The notes under the pieces are model-generated. The model searched no databases and was not told the DNA's origin. It saw only the letters and a list, made by a program, of their open reading frames with translations. The translations under genes were made by a program, and so were the position numbers. From positions 1 through 44,198 of the forward strand of contig CANQOB010000012.1 in NCBI GenBank assembly GCA_947625385.1: 44,198 nucleotides of DNA, in the 5' to 3' direction. Every line of letters starts with the position of its first letter. Positions within the stretch are counted from its first letter, which is position 1. Positions 24,119 through 31,985 of this stretch are shown piece after piece. Source of the stretch: an uncultured Clostridia bacterium (GTDB lineage Bacteria; Bacillota; Clostridia; Christensenellales; Borkfalkiaceae).

Positions 24119-25653
24119 GATCGCTCCTCCAAAGGGCGGGCGACCGCTTTGCCGCCGTCGAAGTCATAGACGACATCCTCGTCCTTTTCATGAGAATCAT
24201 ACCATATCTGCGCATAGAATGGATTGCATTTCGACTGGCGGTCGAAATCCCACGGGGTGGGCTGTCCGCAGACGGGGCACCAATGCCCGCCGCGCAGAAC
24301 GGTGTACGGGCTCGAAGAGAACGTGTGCCCGTCGCGGCATTTCCACGAGAGTTTATGATAGGGGTCGCCGTCGTAACTGTCCGAGAGCAGCGCGCCGCCG
24401 CGGAAAGCCGCCGCCGTGCGGAAATCGGTGAGAGACCACTCCGTCTGCGGTTTGCTCTCGTCGTAGCCGTGGTCGCAGAGGACGGCGTTCTCCACCGAGC
24501 GCATTTCGTCGTAATCGCCGAAATCGCCCCTTGCGATGAGTTTGCAGTCCTCCCAGCGCGTGGGGAGCGACTTTGCCGCCTCCATCGAGCCGAACGTTGC
24601 CTTAACGCGCGCTTCGTCCCCGTTTTTTATCCAGCGGTAGGGCGAATTGGGATGGTTGCGCAGCCTGCGGAAGAGGAAGAGGTCGATGAGCCCCTTGGGA
24701 ACGTATTTCCCCAAACGGTAGAGCTTGTGGTGCGCGCCGATCTCCTTCCAGTATTCGTGCACGTCGTCCCGCTGGTAGCCGAAGAGCTCTTCGAGCTCGG
24801 CGCCGTCCGCAAACCACATCCCGTGGAAGTTGCGCGTCGCGAGCCAATTCGGTTTGAAGAACTTCTCCGCGGAGCCGCCGATAATGGCGAACCCGTCGTT
24901 GAAGGTATCGTAGCCCGTCTCCATCCCCTTCTTGCCCGCGCCGATGTTGTAGATCTTCTTCCAGAACGCGGGGACCTCGCCCTTCATGTCCCGCTCGAAG
25001 ATGCGCTTGATGAGATACCCGCTGTCCCGCGAGCTGACCCATTCGAGGGGCGCGTTGGGCGCGGTGTGGAACATGAGACCGTCCGAGATGTTGTCGTGCA
25101 TCATGTTGGGATGCAGCATCGCCGTCTGACGGAGCACGACCCAACAGTCGAGCTCCGCTTCGAGGCAGTAGCGCTCGCCGTACAGCTTCTGCATGGCGTA
25201 ATGGTCGAAGGGACTGACGAGGAGGGGGTCCCCCACCCTCCCGAAGGGATGTTTTTCGTTGCGGTTGCCGTAGAGCGCGACCGTGGAGATGTGGATGTAC
25301 TTCGGTTGGGGAGAGCAGGACTTCACCGCGTCCACGATGGCGACGGCGCCGCGCAGGTTGCATTCCTCGGCTGCGGAGGGACTTGCGTCCGAGGCGGGCG
25401 GGATGACCGCCGCCATGTGCAGCACATAGTCCATGCCCTCCGCAAGGCGTTTGCAGAGCTCTCTGTCTGCCACCGAACCGCGCAGAATTTCGATTCTCTC
25501 CTTGTATCTCTTTTTGAGCTGCTTTGCGAGCCGGTCGTTCTTTTTCTTGCAGGTGAGCAAAACGCGGACGAGCTCGACTTCGGGAAGTTCCAAAGTCTGG
25601 GCGAGCGCTTCGCGCCCCATATTTCCGCTCGCGCCGGTCATGGCAATTTTCAT
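24115..25653 (-). CDS. Extended SDR (epimerase/dehydratase-like) with C-terminal Cys-rich domain
   Basis: A 512-residue protein. The N-terminal 300 or so residues are an NAD(P)-binding extended short-chain dehydrogenase, as in sugar nucleotide epimerases and reductases: GASGNMG (7-13) binds the dinucleotide, STVALYG (about 123-129) gives the Ser/Thr, and Tyr152 and Lys156 form YxxxK. Beyond the usual domain are about 200 residues ending in a probable zinc site, Cys439-x3-His443 with Cys459-x2-Cys462 (WKCRDGHTF, then WCPVC). This resembles a small zinc ribbon and is not usual in plain epimerases. The partner gene overlaps by ATGA, so the product is tied to an iron-sulfur flavodoxin. A perfect TTGACA promoter and a GAGGT site support the start. 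The substrate is unknown. Confidence 0.85.
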   Translation of the reverse strand: MKIAMTGASGNMGREALAQTLELPEVELVRVLLTCKKKNDRLAKQLKKRYKERIEILRGSVADRELCKRLAEGMDYVLHMAAVIPPASDASPSAAEECNLRGAVAIVDAVKSCSPQPKYIHISTVALYGNRNEKHPFGRVGDPLLVSPFDHYAMQKLYGERYCLEAELDCWVVLRQTAMLHPNMMHDNISDGLMFHTAPNAPLEWVSSRDSGYLIKRIFERDMKGEVPAFWKKIYNIGAGKKGMETGYDTFNDGFAIIGGSAEKFFKPNWLATRNFHGMWFADGAELEELFGYQRDDVHEYWKEIGAHHKLYRLGKYVPKGLIDLFLFRRLRNHPNSPYRWIKNGDEARVKATFGSMEAAKSLPTRWEDCKLIARGDFGDYDEMRSVENAVLCDHGYDESKPQTEWSLTDFRTAAAFRGGALLSDSYDGDPYHKLSWKCRDGHTFSSSPYTVLRGGHWCPVCGQPTPWDFDRQSKCNPFYAQIWYDSHEKDEDVVYDFDGGKAVARPLEERS

Positions 25654-25697
25654 ACGTTTACCTCGAAATCTCGGGGAAACCCCATTTCGTCGTTATT

Positions 25698-25726
25698 AGT
25701 ATAAATCTTTTTTGAGGGCTTGTCAA
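25698..25726 (-). promoter_or_regulatory. Promoter of the SDR-ferredoxin operon
   Basis: On the minus strand, perfect -35 TTGACA (25721-25726), 17-bp spacer, -10 TATACT (25698-25703). The short leader contains a hairpin centred on GGGGTTTCCCC (about 25660-25690) just before the ribosome binding site. Confidence 0.9.
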
Positions 25727-25809
25727 CCTCGTAATACTTTGATATGACATATTTTTGCCGAAAAAAGTCGGCAAGACGCAGAAATTCGGAAAAAACCGGG
25801 AAAAAACGG

Positions 25810-25831
25810 AAAAACCGCCCGCCGGGGACGG
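25810..25831 (-). terminator. Terminator of tex and its operon
   Basis: CCGTCC/GGGCGG stem (one G-U pair) with a 5-nt loop and T5 on the minus strand, 18 bp after the tex stop codon. Confidence 0.7.
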
Positions 25832-25848
25832 CTCTTTCCCGCAAGGCG

Positions 25849-28017
25849 TCATGCCTTCGGCTTTTTCATCGTGAGCGAGATGCGGTTCTTCTTTTCATCC
25901 ACTTCCTTCACCCAGACGGTGACGACGTCCCCCACCGAGAGCACCTCGGACGGGTGACGGATGAAGCGGTCGGAGATCTGCGAAATATGTACGAGCCCGT
26001 CCTGATGCACGCCGATATCCACGAACGCACCGAAATCGATGACGTTGCGCACCGTCCCTTTGAGCTCCATGCCCGGTTTCAGATCTTTGATTTCGAGGAC
26101 ATCTGTCCTGAGCACGGGTTTGGGGAGCTCGTCGCGCGGGTCGCGCCCCGGTTTCATGAGTTCGGTCACGATATCGTTGAGGGTGGGGACGCCCACGCCG
26201 CATTCCTGCGCCGCCTTCGCCTCGCTGTACGCTTTGAGCCGCTCCCTGAGCGCGGAGAGCCTGCCCGCGCGCACGTCCTCCTCGGTGTAGCCGCAGAGGG
26301 TCAGAAGCCTGCCCGCCGCCGCGTAGCTCTCCGGGTGGACGGCGGTGTTGTCGAGCACTTCCCTGCTCTCGGGGACCCGCAAAAAGCCCGCGCACTGCTC
26401 GAATGCCTTGGCGCCCAGCCCCTTGACCTTCGTGATCTGTCTGCGGGAGGTGAACGCGCCGTTCTCCTCGCGGTATTTCACGATATTCGCCGCGACGCCC
26501 GCGTTCAGTCCGGAGACGCGCGACAGGAGGGGCGCGGAAGCCGTGTTGACGTCCACGCCCACCGCGTTGACGCAATCCTCCACCACGGCGGCGAGGGCGT
26601 CCGTGAGCCGTTTTTCCGGCATGTCATGTTGGTACTGTCCCACGCCGATGGACTTGGGGTCGATCTTGACGAGCTCGGCGAGCGGGTCTTGCAGCCGTCT
26701 TGCGATGGAGACGGCGGAGCGGAGATTGACGTCGAAAGTGGGGAATTCTTCCGCCGCGAGTTTGGAGGCGGAGTACACCGAGGCGCCCGCCTCGTTGACG
26801 ATCATATAGGAAACGCCGCACCCATGTCCGAGAGAGGCGATGAGCTCGACGGTCATCTGCTCCGTCTCGCGGCTCGCCGTCCCGTTGCCGATGGCGATGT
26901 GCTTCACTTGGTGTTTTCTGATGAGCGCGGAGAGCTTTGCGATACATTCCTGTTTCTGCCGCTCGCCGTAGGTCGGGTAGACGACCGCCGTGTCGAGCAC
27001 TTTCCCCGTGCCGTCCACGACGGCGACTTTGCAGCCCATGCGGTAGCCCGGGTCGAGCCCCATCGTGACGAATCCCTTGACGGGGGGCTGCATGAGGAGC
27101 GGCTTGAGGTTGAGCGCGAACTGCCCGATCGCGCCCTCGTTCGCCGCATCCGTCAGCATGGAGCGGATCTCGCGCTCGACAGAGGGAAAGATGAGACGGT
27201 CGTAGGCGTCCTCCGCCGCCGCCGCGACAAAGGCGGAGGAGGCGCAGGCGGGGCTCTTGACCGAGCGGCGCGTCACAAGCCCGAGCGCGACCCCCCGGTC
27301 GATCTCCACGCTCACTTTGAGCATTTCCTCCCGCTCTCCGCGGTTGAAGGCGAGCACCTGATGTCCCTGCACCTTGCAGACGGGGGAGGAAAAGTTGTAA
27401 TAATTGCGGTAGACGGTGTCCTCGGGCTGCTTTTTCGCAGCGACGGAGACGATGCTCGCATACTTGATGAGGAAATTGCGGAGCGCCTTGCGGATCTCCG
27501 CATTGTCGGAGATCCACTCCGCAACGATGTCCGCCGCCCCCGCGAGCGCCTCCTCGGGCGTGTTCACCTTCTTTTCGGGGTCGACGTATTTTTTCGCCTC
27601 CTCTTCGGGGACGGGGCAATCGGCGTTTTGCGCAAACAGCGTCTCGGCAAGGGGTTCGAGCCCCTTCTCCTTGGCGACGGTCGCGCGCGTTCTTCTCTTC
27701 TGCTTGTAGGGACGGTACAAGTCCTCGACTTCGGCGAGCGTCGCGGCTTTTTCGATGGCGTCCGCCAGCTCGGGGGTGAGTTTTCCCTGTCCCTCGATGC
27801 TGCGGGCGACTTCCGCCTTGCGCGCTTCGAGATTGCGCAGATACGCCAGCCTGTCCGCCAGCGTGCGGATCGCCTGATCGTCCATTGCGCCGTGCATCTC
27901 CTTGCGGTAGCGCGCGATGAACGGCACGGTGTTCCCGTCGTCGAGCAGCGCGACGACGTTTCTCACATGTTCTTCCTGTTTTCCGAGTTCGGCGGCAAGC
28001 GCCTTTACGATATCCAT
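25849..28017 (-). CDS. tex: Tex, RNA-binding transcriptional accessory protein
   Basis: A 722-residue Tex-family protein, full length. Visible are the N-terminal Tex helical region with VPFIARYRKEMHGAMDD (about 32-48), a YqgF/RNase H-like fold with GLDPGYRMGCKVAVVDGTGK in the middle, helix-hairpin-helix motifs (for example LSRVSGLNAGVAANIVKY) and a C-terminal S1 RNA-binding domain (about 640-720; GTVRNVIDFGAFVDIGVHQDG). Tex proteins bind RNA polymerase and RNA and affect transcription and ribosome-linked quality control. It is the last gene of a tight run that includes aspartate kinase; the AAGGAG site is well placed 17 bp after the previous stop codon. Confidence 0.95.
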   Translation of the reverse strand: MDIVKALAAELGKQEEHVRNVVALLDDGNTVPFIARYRKEMHGAMDDQAIRTLADRLAYLRNLEARKAEVARSIEGQGKLTPELADAIEKAATLAEVEDLYRPYKQKRRTRATVAKEKGLEPLAETLFAQNADCPVPEEEAKKYVDPEKKVNTPEEALAGAADIVAEWISDNAEIRKALRNFLIKYASIVSVAAKKQPEDTVYRNYYNFSSPVCKVQGHQVLAFNRGEREEMLKVSVEIDRGVALGLVTRRSVKSPACASSAFVAAAAEDAYDRLIFPSVEREIRSMLTDAANEGAIGQFALNLKPLLMQPPVKGFVTMGLDPGYRMGCKVAVVDGTGKVLDTAVVYPTYGERQKQECIAKLSALIRKHQVKHIAIGNGTASRETEQMTVELIASLGHGCGVSYMIVNEAGASVYSASKLAAEEFPTFDVNLRSAVSIARRLQDPLAELVKIDPKSIGVGQYQHDMPEKRLTDALAAVVEDCVNAVGVDVNTASAPLLSRVSGLNAGVAANIVKYREENGAFTSRRQITKVKGLGAKAFEQCAGFLRVPESREVLDNTAVHPESYAAAGRLLTLCGYTEEDVRAGRLSALRERLKAYSEAKAAQECGVGVPTLNDIVTELMKPGRDPRDELPKPVLRTDVLEIKDLKPGMELKGTVRNVIDFGAFVDIGVHQDGLVHISQISDRFIRHPSEVLSVGDVVTVWVKEVDEKKNRISLTMKKPKA

Positions 28018-28034
28018 ATCCTCTCCTTATCCGT

Positions 28035-28541
28035 TTACCATTTTTTGCGTTTGAAAAATCCGCACAGTTTGAGCAGGCAGAAGCCCGCGACCAAAAAGAG
28101 CACCACGACGAGCACAAACCCGATGGTGCGCGAAAGGAAGATCTTGTCCTTCGCCTCCTGGTTGTATGTATCGATATCCGCGATCTTCTGTTTGTTCTCC
28201 GAGAGCGTGAGCGCGACGGCGCGGGACAAGTCCTTCCCGTCCAGCCCGTATTCGATCTTCACGCCCTCCTTGACGGCGCCGATGTCCGCCCCCTCCCGGA
28301 TCGCCTTGCGGGCGATCGTGAAGGTGATTTCCTCCCCCTCTCCCTCTTGGGGGACGGTCATCGCCTTGACGAACAGTCCCTCCTCTCTCTCCTCCGTCGA
28401 GATCACGACGGCGATTCCCGACTGCACATTCTCGGGCATGTCGAAAAATTTGGGGAGCAAAAAGGAGAGCACGAGGACGGCAAGGTCCAGCGCGAGGCAG
28501 AGGCAGATCGTGACAATGTAGAAGATGTTGATTTTTTTCAT
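28035..28541 (-). CDS. Unknown bitopic-loop membrane protein
   Basis: A 168-residue protein I do not recognise. It has two membrane helices (about 7-29 and 138-160) and an acidic, soluble loop of about 105 residues between them (for example STEEREEGLFVKAMTV and YGLDGKDLSRAVAL), probably outside the membrane, with a basic C-terminus (KRKKW). Its ATG overlaps the aspartate kinase stop codon (ATGA at 28538-28541), and tex follows after 17 bp, so it is made from the same transcript. No enzymatic motif is visible. Confidence 0.85.
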   Translation of the reverse strand: MKKINIFYIVTICLCLALDLAVLVLSFLLPKFFDMPENVQSGIAVVISTEEREEGLFVKAMTVPQEGEGEEITFTIARKAIREGADIGAVKEGVKIEYGLDGKDLSRAVALTLSENKQKIADIDTYNQEAKDKIFLSRTIGFVLVVVLFLVAGFCLLKLCGFFKRKKW

Positions 28542-29854
28542 GGCTTTTCTCCGAAAAATTCGTCATAGACGGCGCGGACGGTGCGCTCGTAGTTCTCGTT
28601 GTCCACTCCCACAATGATGTTGAGCTCGGAAGAGCCCTGGTCGATCATGCGCACGTTGACGCCCGCGCGGGCGATGGCGCGGAAGAGCCGCGCGGAAGTT
28701 CCGACGTTCCTGCTCATCCCGTGCCCCACCACGGCAATCAGGGCGACGTCGCCGAACGCGGCGATGCGGTTGGGACGGACGGCAAGGCGAATCTCCTCGC
28801 AGAGCGTCTCCAATACGCCCCCCTTGAGCTGCTCGCTGTCGAGGATGAAAGACATCGTGTCGATTCCGGAGGGAAGGTGCTCGAAATTGATATTGTGGCG
28901 CAAAAAGACGCCGAGCACACGGTATGTGAACCCGATCTCGGAGTTCATGAGCGGCTTTTCGAGATAGATGACGGTAAAGTTCTTCTTCCCCGCGATTCCC
29001 GTGACCGTTCTGCCCGTATAGGCATATCTCGCGGTGGGCAGAATGGTCGTGCCCTTGTCCTCGGGACGGAACGTATTGCGGATGACGATGGGGATATCCG
29101 CCTCCCGCACGGGGAAGATGGACTCGCTGTGCAGGACGTTCGCGCCCATGTAGGAGAGCTCGCGCAGTTCCTTATAGGAGAGCGTCTCGATGCCCACGGG
29201 CGAGGGGACGACCTTGGGGTCGCAGGCGAGGAATCCGCTCACGTCCGTCCAGTTCTCATAGAGATCGGCGCCGACGGCACGCGCGACGACGGCGCCCGAA
29301 ATGTCACTGCCGCCGCGCGAGAAGGTGCAGACCTTGCCCGATTCGTCCGAGCCGTAAAAGCCCGCGACGACGGCGCGTTCCCCCGCGCACGCCTTGACGA
29401 GCGGATAGCTCTTTTCCGCATCGAGGCTGCCGCCCGAAAACTTCACGCAGTCCGCCGCGTCCACGAAGGGCATCCCGAGCAGCGCCGCCATGACTTTGCC
29501 CGCGAGATACTCCCCGCGGGAGGCGGTGAACGCCTCGCTCCGCTCCTCTTCGATGCGCGCCTTCGTCTCTTCGAGCAGAGCCGAAATGCCGAAATCCAGA
29601 CCGAGCTCGTGCACAATGGAGAGAAAGCGAGAACAAACTTTGCGGTAGCTCTCCCCGACATGCCCTGTGCGGACGAGCTCCGCATGGGCGGCGTACAGCA
29701 GATCCGTCACCTTGTCGTCCCCGCCGTAGCGCTTGCCGGGCGCGGAGACCACGACGTATCTTCTCGCGGGTTCGCTCTCGATGATGCGTTTCGCGCGCAA
29801 CATGTTGATGCCGTCCGCCATCGAAGTCCCGCCGAACTTACAGACTTTAATCAT
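28538..29854 (-). CDS. Aspartate kinase
   Basis: A 438-residue monofunctional aspartokinase, first step of the lysine/threonine/methionine branch. It begins MIKVCKFGGTSMADG (the kinase KFGGTS signature). It continues with FSRGGSDISGA (substrate site), DVSGFLACDPKVV and a C-terminal pair of ACT domains (for example VVGHGMSRNVGTSARLFRAIARAGVNVRMIDQGSSELNIIVGV), the region for feedback control by amino acids. The frame is open upstream to 30148, but KFGGTS sits at the very N-terminus in this family, so 29854 is the start; it overlaps the DUF1015 stop codon by 8 bp. The length is near that of single-chain clostridial aspartokinases. Which amino acid inhibits it cannot be judged. Confidence 0.95.
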   Translation of the reverse strand: MIKVCKFGGTSMADGINMLRAKRIIESEPARRYVVVSAPGKRYGGDDKVTDLLYAAHAELVRTGHVGESYRKVCSRFLSIVHELGLDFGISALLEETKARIEEERSEAFTASRGEYLAGKVMAALLGMPFVDAADCVKFSGGSLDAEKSYPLVKACAGERAVVAGFYGSDESGKVCTFSRGGSDISGAVVARAVGADLYENWTDVSGFLACDPKVVPSPVGIETLSYKELRELSYMGANVLHSESIFPVREADIPIVIRNTFRPEDKGTTILPTARYAYTGRTVTGIAGKKNFTVIYLEKPLMNSEIGFTYRVLGVFLRHNINFEHLPSGIDTMSFILDSEQLKGGVLETLCEEIRLAVRPNRIAAFGDVALIAVVGHGMSRNVGTSARLFRAIARAGVNVRMIDQGSSELNIIVGVDNENYERTVRAVYDEFFGEKP

Positions 29855-30944
29855 ACCCGATCTCTCTGCCTTCGAGGCAAAATCTCCGCGCATTTCCGCC
29901 GCCCACCGTGAAGAAGGGCATGGGCAGATCTCCCTTTGCGGCGAACAGCTCCTCCGCATCGGGTGCGGGAAGGAGAATCGCGGCGCGGTCCTTTTCCGCC
30001 GCATACGCCGCGGCGCGCTCCCCATCCTCTTCGTAGGAGATCCCGCCCCCGCAGAGCGCCGCAAGACGGGCGAGAATGCCGTCCGCCCGCGCCACATTCT
30101 CAGGCGTGGCGGACGCGAGCGTAAAGACGTTTCCCTCCCTCTTGACACACAGATTCTTCGTGAAGCTGTCGGCGATCAGCGACGGGTCTATCCCGTCCGC
30201 GATGCGGTGGATGGGCGCAAGCCGCACCGCACCGTCGCAGGCGTTGAGGAATTCGGCGGCAAAAAAACGCGCGGGATGGTTGCGTTGTTCCTCCCGCCCG
30301 AGCCGTTGTTTGAGGGCTTCCCAATGCGCCTTCGCCGCGGCTGCCTCTTCGAGCCCGTCCGCCACGATAAAACAGGGCTCGCCGCGCGAATACATCTCCG
30401 CCGCGACGCCCTGTGCGATGTAATCGGGAATGAATTTCCCGCGGATCTTCCCCCCGGGAACGGTGAAATCATAGAGCGGTTCCAACTTGTCCCCCGCCTC
30501 CGAGATCGCTTTGCCTTTTTTGTCGCGGTACAGGACTACGGCGGAGGGAAATTCCATGGGAGCGCGTCCGCGCAACGCCGCGAGTTCCTTGGCGCGCTCG
30601 GCATCCCACAGCGAGGCGATGCGCACGGGGGCGGATTCCTTCCCGAGAGAGAACGCTTCGAGGTCGAAGGCGGCGACGATGCCTTTTCTGTACCCCGTCT
30701 CCGTAATGCGCTCCGTCAGGATGAGCCCGCGGGCGAGTTTGTCCGTGACGTCCTGCTGCAATGCAGCGTACATGTTCGTGCGGATGCGCTCGATCGCCTG
30801 CTGCCTCTCCTTCTCTTCGAGCTGTTCGGGGAGAAAAAAGTCGGCTACGGTCCCCGCTTGCCCGCCGACGGGGCGCGCGGGCCATGCTTCCGCCTCTGCC
30901 TGCGGCACTAAAAAGCGCGGAATGCGGATACAGCCCCTCATCAT
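29847..30944 (-). CDS. Degenerate DUF1015-family protein
   Basis: A 365-residue protein with the DUF1015 fold by several shared stretches: LYDFTVPGGKIRG (about 157-169), AKAHWEALKQRLG (204-216), NHPARFFAAEFLNACD (222-237) and APIHRIADG (243-251). DUF1015 proteins have no agreed function. This copy lacks the family's most conserved pieces. The DGNHSLA motif reads DGLEEAA (about 196-202), the IRATEG block reads VRIASL (about 107-112), and the N-terminal ACDQYTS block is missing because the N-terminus is short. Its ATG overlaps the stop codon of the 40-residue peptide gene (ATGA, 30941-30944) and it overlaps aspartate kinase by 8 bp, so it is embedded in a coupled operon. An ordinary role is doubtful. 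Confidence 0.78.
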   Translation of the reverse strand: MMRGCIRIPRFLVPQAEAEAWPARPVGGQAGTVADFFLPEQLEEKERQQAIERIRTNMYAALQQDVTDKLARGLILTERITETGYRKGIVAAFDLEAFSLGKESAPVRIASLWDAERAKELAALRGRAPMEFPSAVVLYRDKKGKAISEAGDKLEPLYDFTVPGGKIRGKFIPDYIAQGVAAEMYSRGEPCFIVADGLEEAAAAKAHWEALKQRLGREEQRNHPARFFAAEFLNACDGAVRLAPIHRIADGIDPSLIADSFTKNLCVKREGNVFTLASATPENVARADGILARLAALCGGGISYEEDGERAAAYAAEKDRAAILLPAPDAEELFAAKGDLPMPFFTVGGGNARRFCLEGREIGYD

Positions 30945-31063
30945 GCGGACAACAAGAACGCCGCATGCACGGCGACGGCAAAGGCAAACCCGATGACGAG
31001 CGCGAGAAGTTTGAACGGCACGTTTTTCGTAAACAGTTTTTTCAAAAATTCCGCAAATTTCAT
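30941..31063 (-). CDS. 40-residue single-helix membrane peptide, possible CdaR remnant
   Basis: A short gene too small for usual calling but well supported. An excellent GGAGG site sits 7 nt before the ATG, the start overlaps the cdaA stop codon (ATGA at 31060-31063), and its stop overlaps the start of the next gene. The product has a basic start (MKFAEFLKKLFTKN) and one membrane helix (about residues 15-38). In most Firmicutes cdaA is followed by cdaR (ybbR), whose product starts with a similar basic segment and a KxLALxxAxxLW-type helix before extracellular YbbR repeats. Here KLLALVIGFAFAV matches that helix but the YbbR repeats are absent, so it may be a CdaR reduced to its membrane anchor. 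That origin is inference. Confidence 0.75.
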   Translation of the reverse strand: MKFAEFLKKLFTKNVPFKLLALVIGFAFAVAVHAAFLLSA

Positions 31064-31893
31064 TTCTTGCCCTCCGCGTTGAATTCTTTCCAATAATATT
31101 CTTTCAGGAAGCGTTTGAGCGCCTCCGAATCCACATAGCGGGAGATCTCCCCGTGTTTGACGACGGAGACGATGCCCGTCTCCTCGGAGACGATGATCGC
31201 AGCGACGTCCGCGATCTCGGTCACGCCGATTCCCGCGCGGTGGCGGGTGCCGTATTCCTTGGGCAGATCTTTTTGGGGAAGAGGCAAGAAGCACCCCGCC
31301 GCCTGGATGGTGTCCCCATAGATGATCATCGCGCCGTCATGCAGCGGCGCCTTGGGGATAAAGATGCCCTCGATGAGCTGGCTGGAGATCTTCGCGTTGA
31401 GCGTCACGCCGCTGTCGATGATGTCCTTGGGCAGATTGCCGTGGGAGAGCACGATGAGCGCGCCCACGTCGTTTTTCGACAAATTCTGCACCGCCTTGAT
31501 GATGCTCGTGATGTATTCGTCGGCGCGCACCGCGACCTCCGTCGAATGCGCCGTGGCGATCGAGGAAGCCGTCTTGGGCGTGCGTTTGCCGAGATTCCAG
31601 ATCCCCCGCTTCAATTCCGTATTGAACAGGAAGAGGAAGAAAAAGGACATGATGAGGAAGGTGACGTAGAATTCCGTCACGCCGAAGTGCTTGGAAAAGA
31701 GCAAAAGCACGCCAATCACGCCGAGAAGCAGGAGATAGACGGGCAAAAAGCGCTGTGCGTTGTTCTCCCAGAGCGTCTTTAAGACGAGATAGACGACGAC
31801 GCAGAAAAACAGCGTCTCGAATACGATCGTCCATTCGAAAGGAGAGGTGAAAAGCCCTTTGACGGCTTCCCAAATGTCGTTTGGCTGGTACAT
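31060..31893 (-). CDS. cdaA: CdaA membrane diadenylate cyclase (c-di-AMP synthase)
   Basis: A 277-residue enzyme that makes cyclic di-AMP from two ATP, controlling potassium and osmotic balance and cell-wall homeostasis. Three membrane helices (about 21-41, 50-67 and 75-92) precede a DAC (DisA_N) domain with the catalytic DGA motif at Asp186-Gly187-Ala188 (LHDGAMII) and the RHR motif at Arg217-His218-Arg219 (GTRHRAGIG). Size and layout match CdaA. It has its own promoter (31935-31963) and a strong GGAGG site. The usual partners cdaR and glmM do not follow; instead there are a 40-residue peptide, a DUF1015 protein and aspartate kinase, all coupled. Confidence 0.96.
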   Translation of the reverse strand: MYQPNDIWEAVKGLFTSPFEWTIVFETLFFCVVVYLVLKTLWENNAQRFLPVYLLLLGVIGVLLLFSKHFGVTEFYVTFLIMSFFFLFLFNTELKRGIWNLGKRTPKTASSIATAHSTEVAVRADEYITSIIKAVQNLSKNDVGALIVLSHGNLPKDIIDSGVTLNAKISSQLIEGIFIPKAPLHDGAMIIYGDTIQAAGCFLPLPQKDLPKEYGTRHRAGIGVTEIADVAAIIVSEETGIVSVVKHGEISRYVDSEALKRFLKEYYWKEFNAEGKK

Positions 31894-31934
31894 GGTCCTC
31901 CTCCGCGCGTCGGCGCATGTAGTCTCACTATTGT

Positions 31935-31963
31935 ATTATAGCGGTTTCCCGAAAAAATTGCAA
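31935..31963 (-). promoter_or_regulatory. Promoter of the cdaA operon
   Basis: On the minus strand, -35 TTGCAA (31958-31963), 17-bp spacer, perfect -10 TATAAT (31935-31940), 41 bp upstream of the cdaA ATG. Confidence 0.75.
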
Positions 31964-31985
31964 AGCCTTTTCCCGCGTTTTTTCT

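Noticed and set aside
29855..30148. N-terminal extension of aspartate kinase by 98 codons
   Set aside because: The kinase family begins at KFGGTS, and the upstream frame overlaps the DUF1015 gene out of frame.
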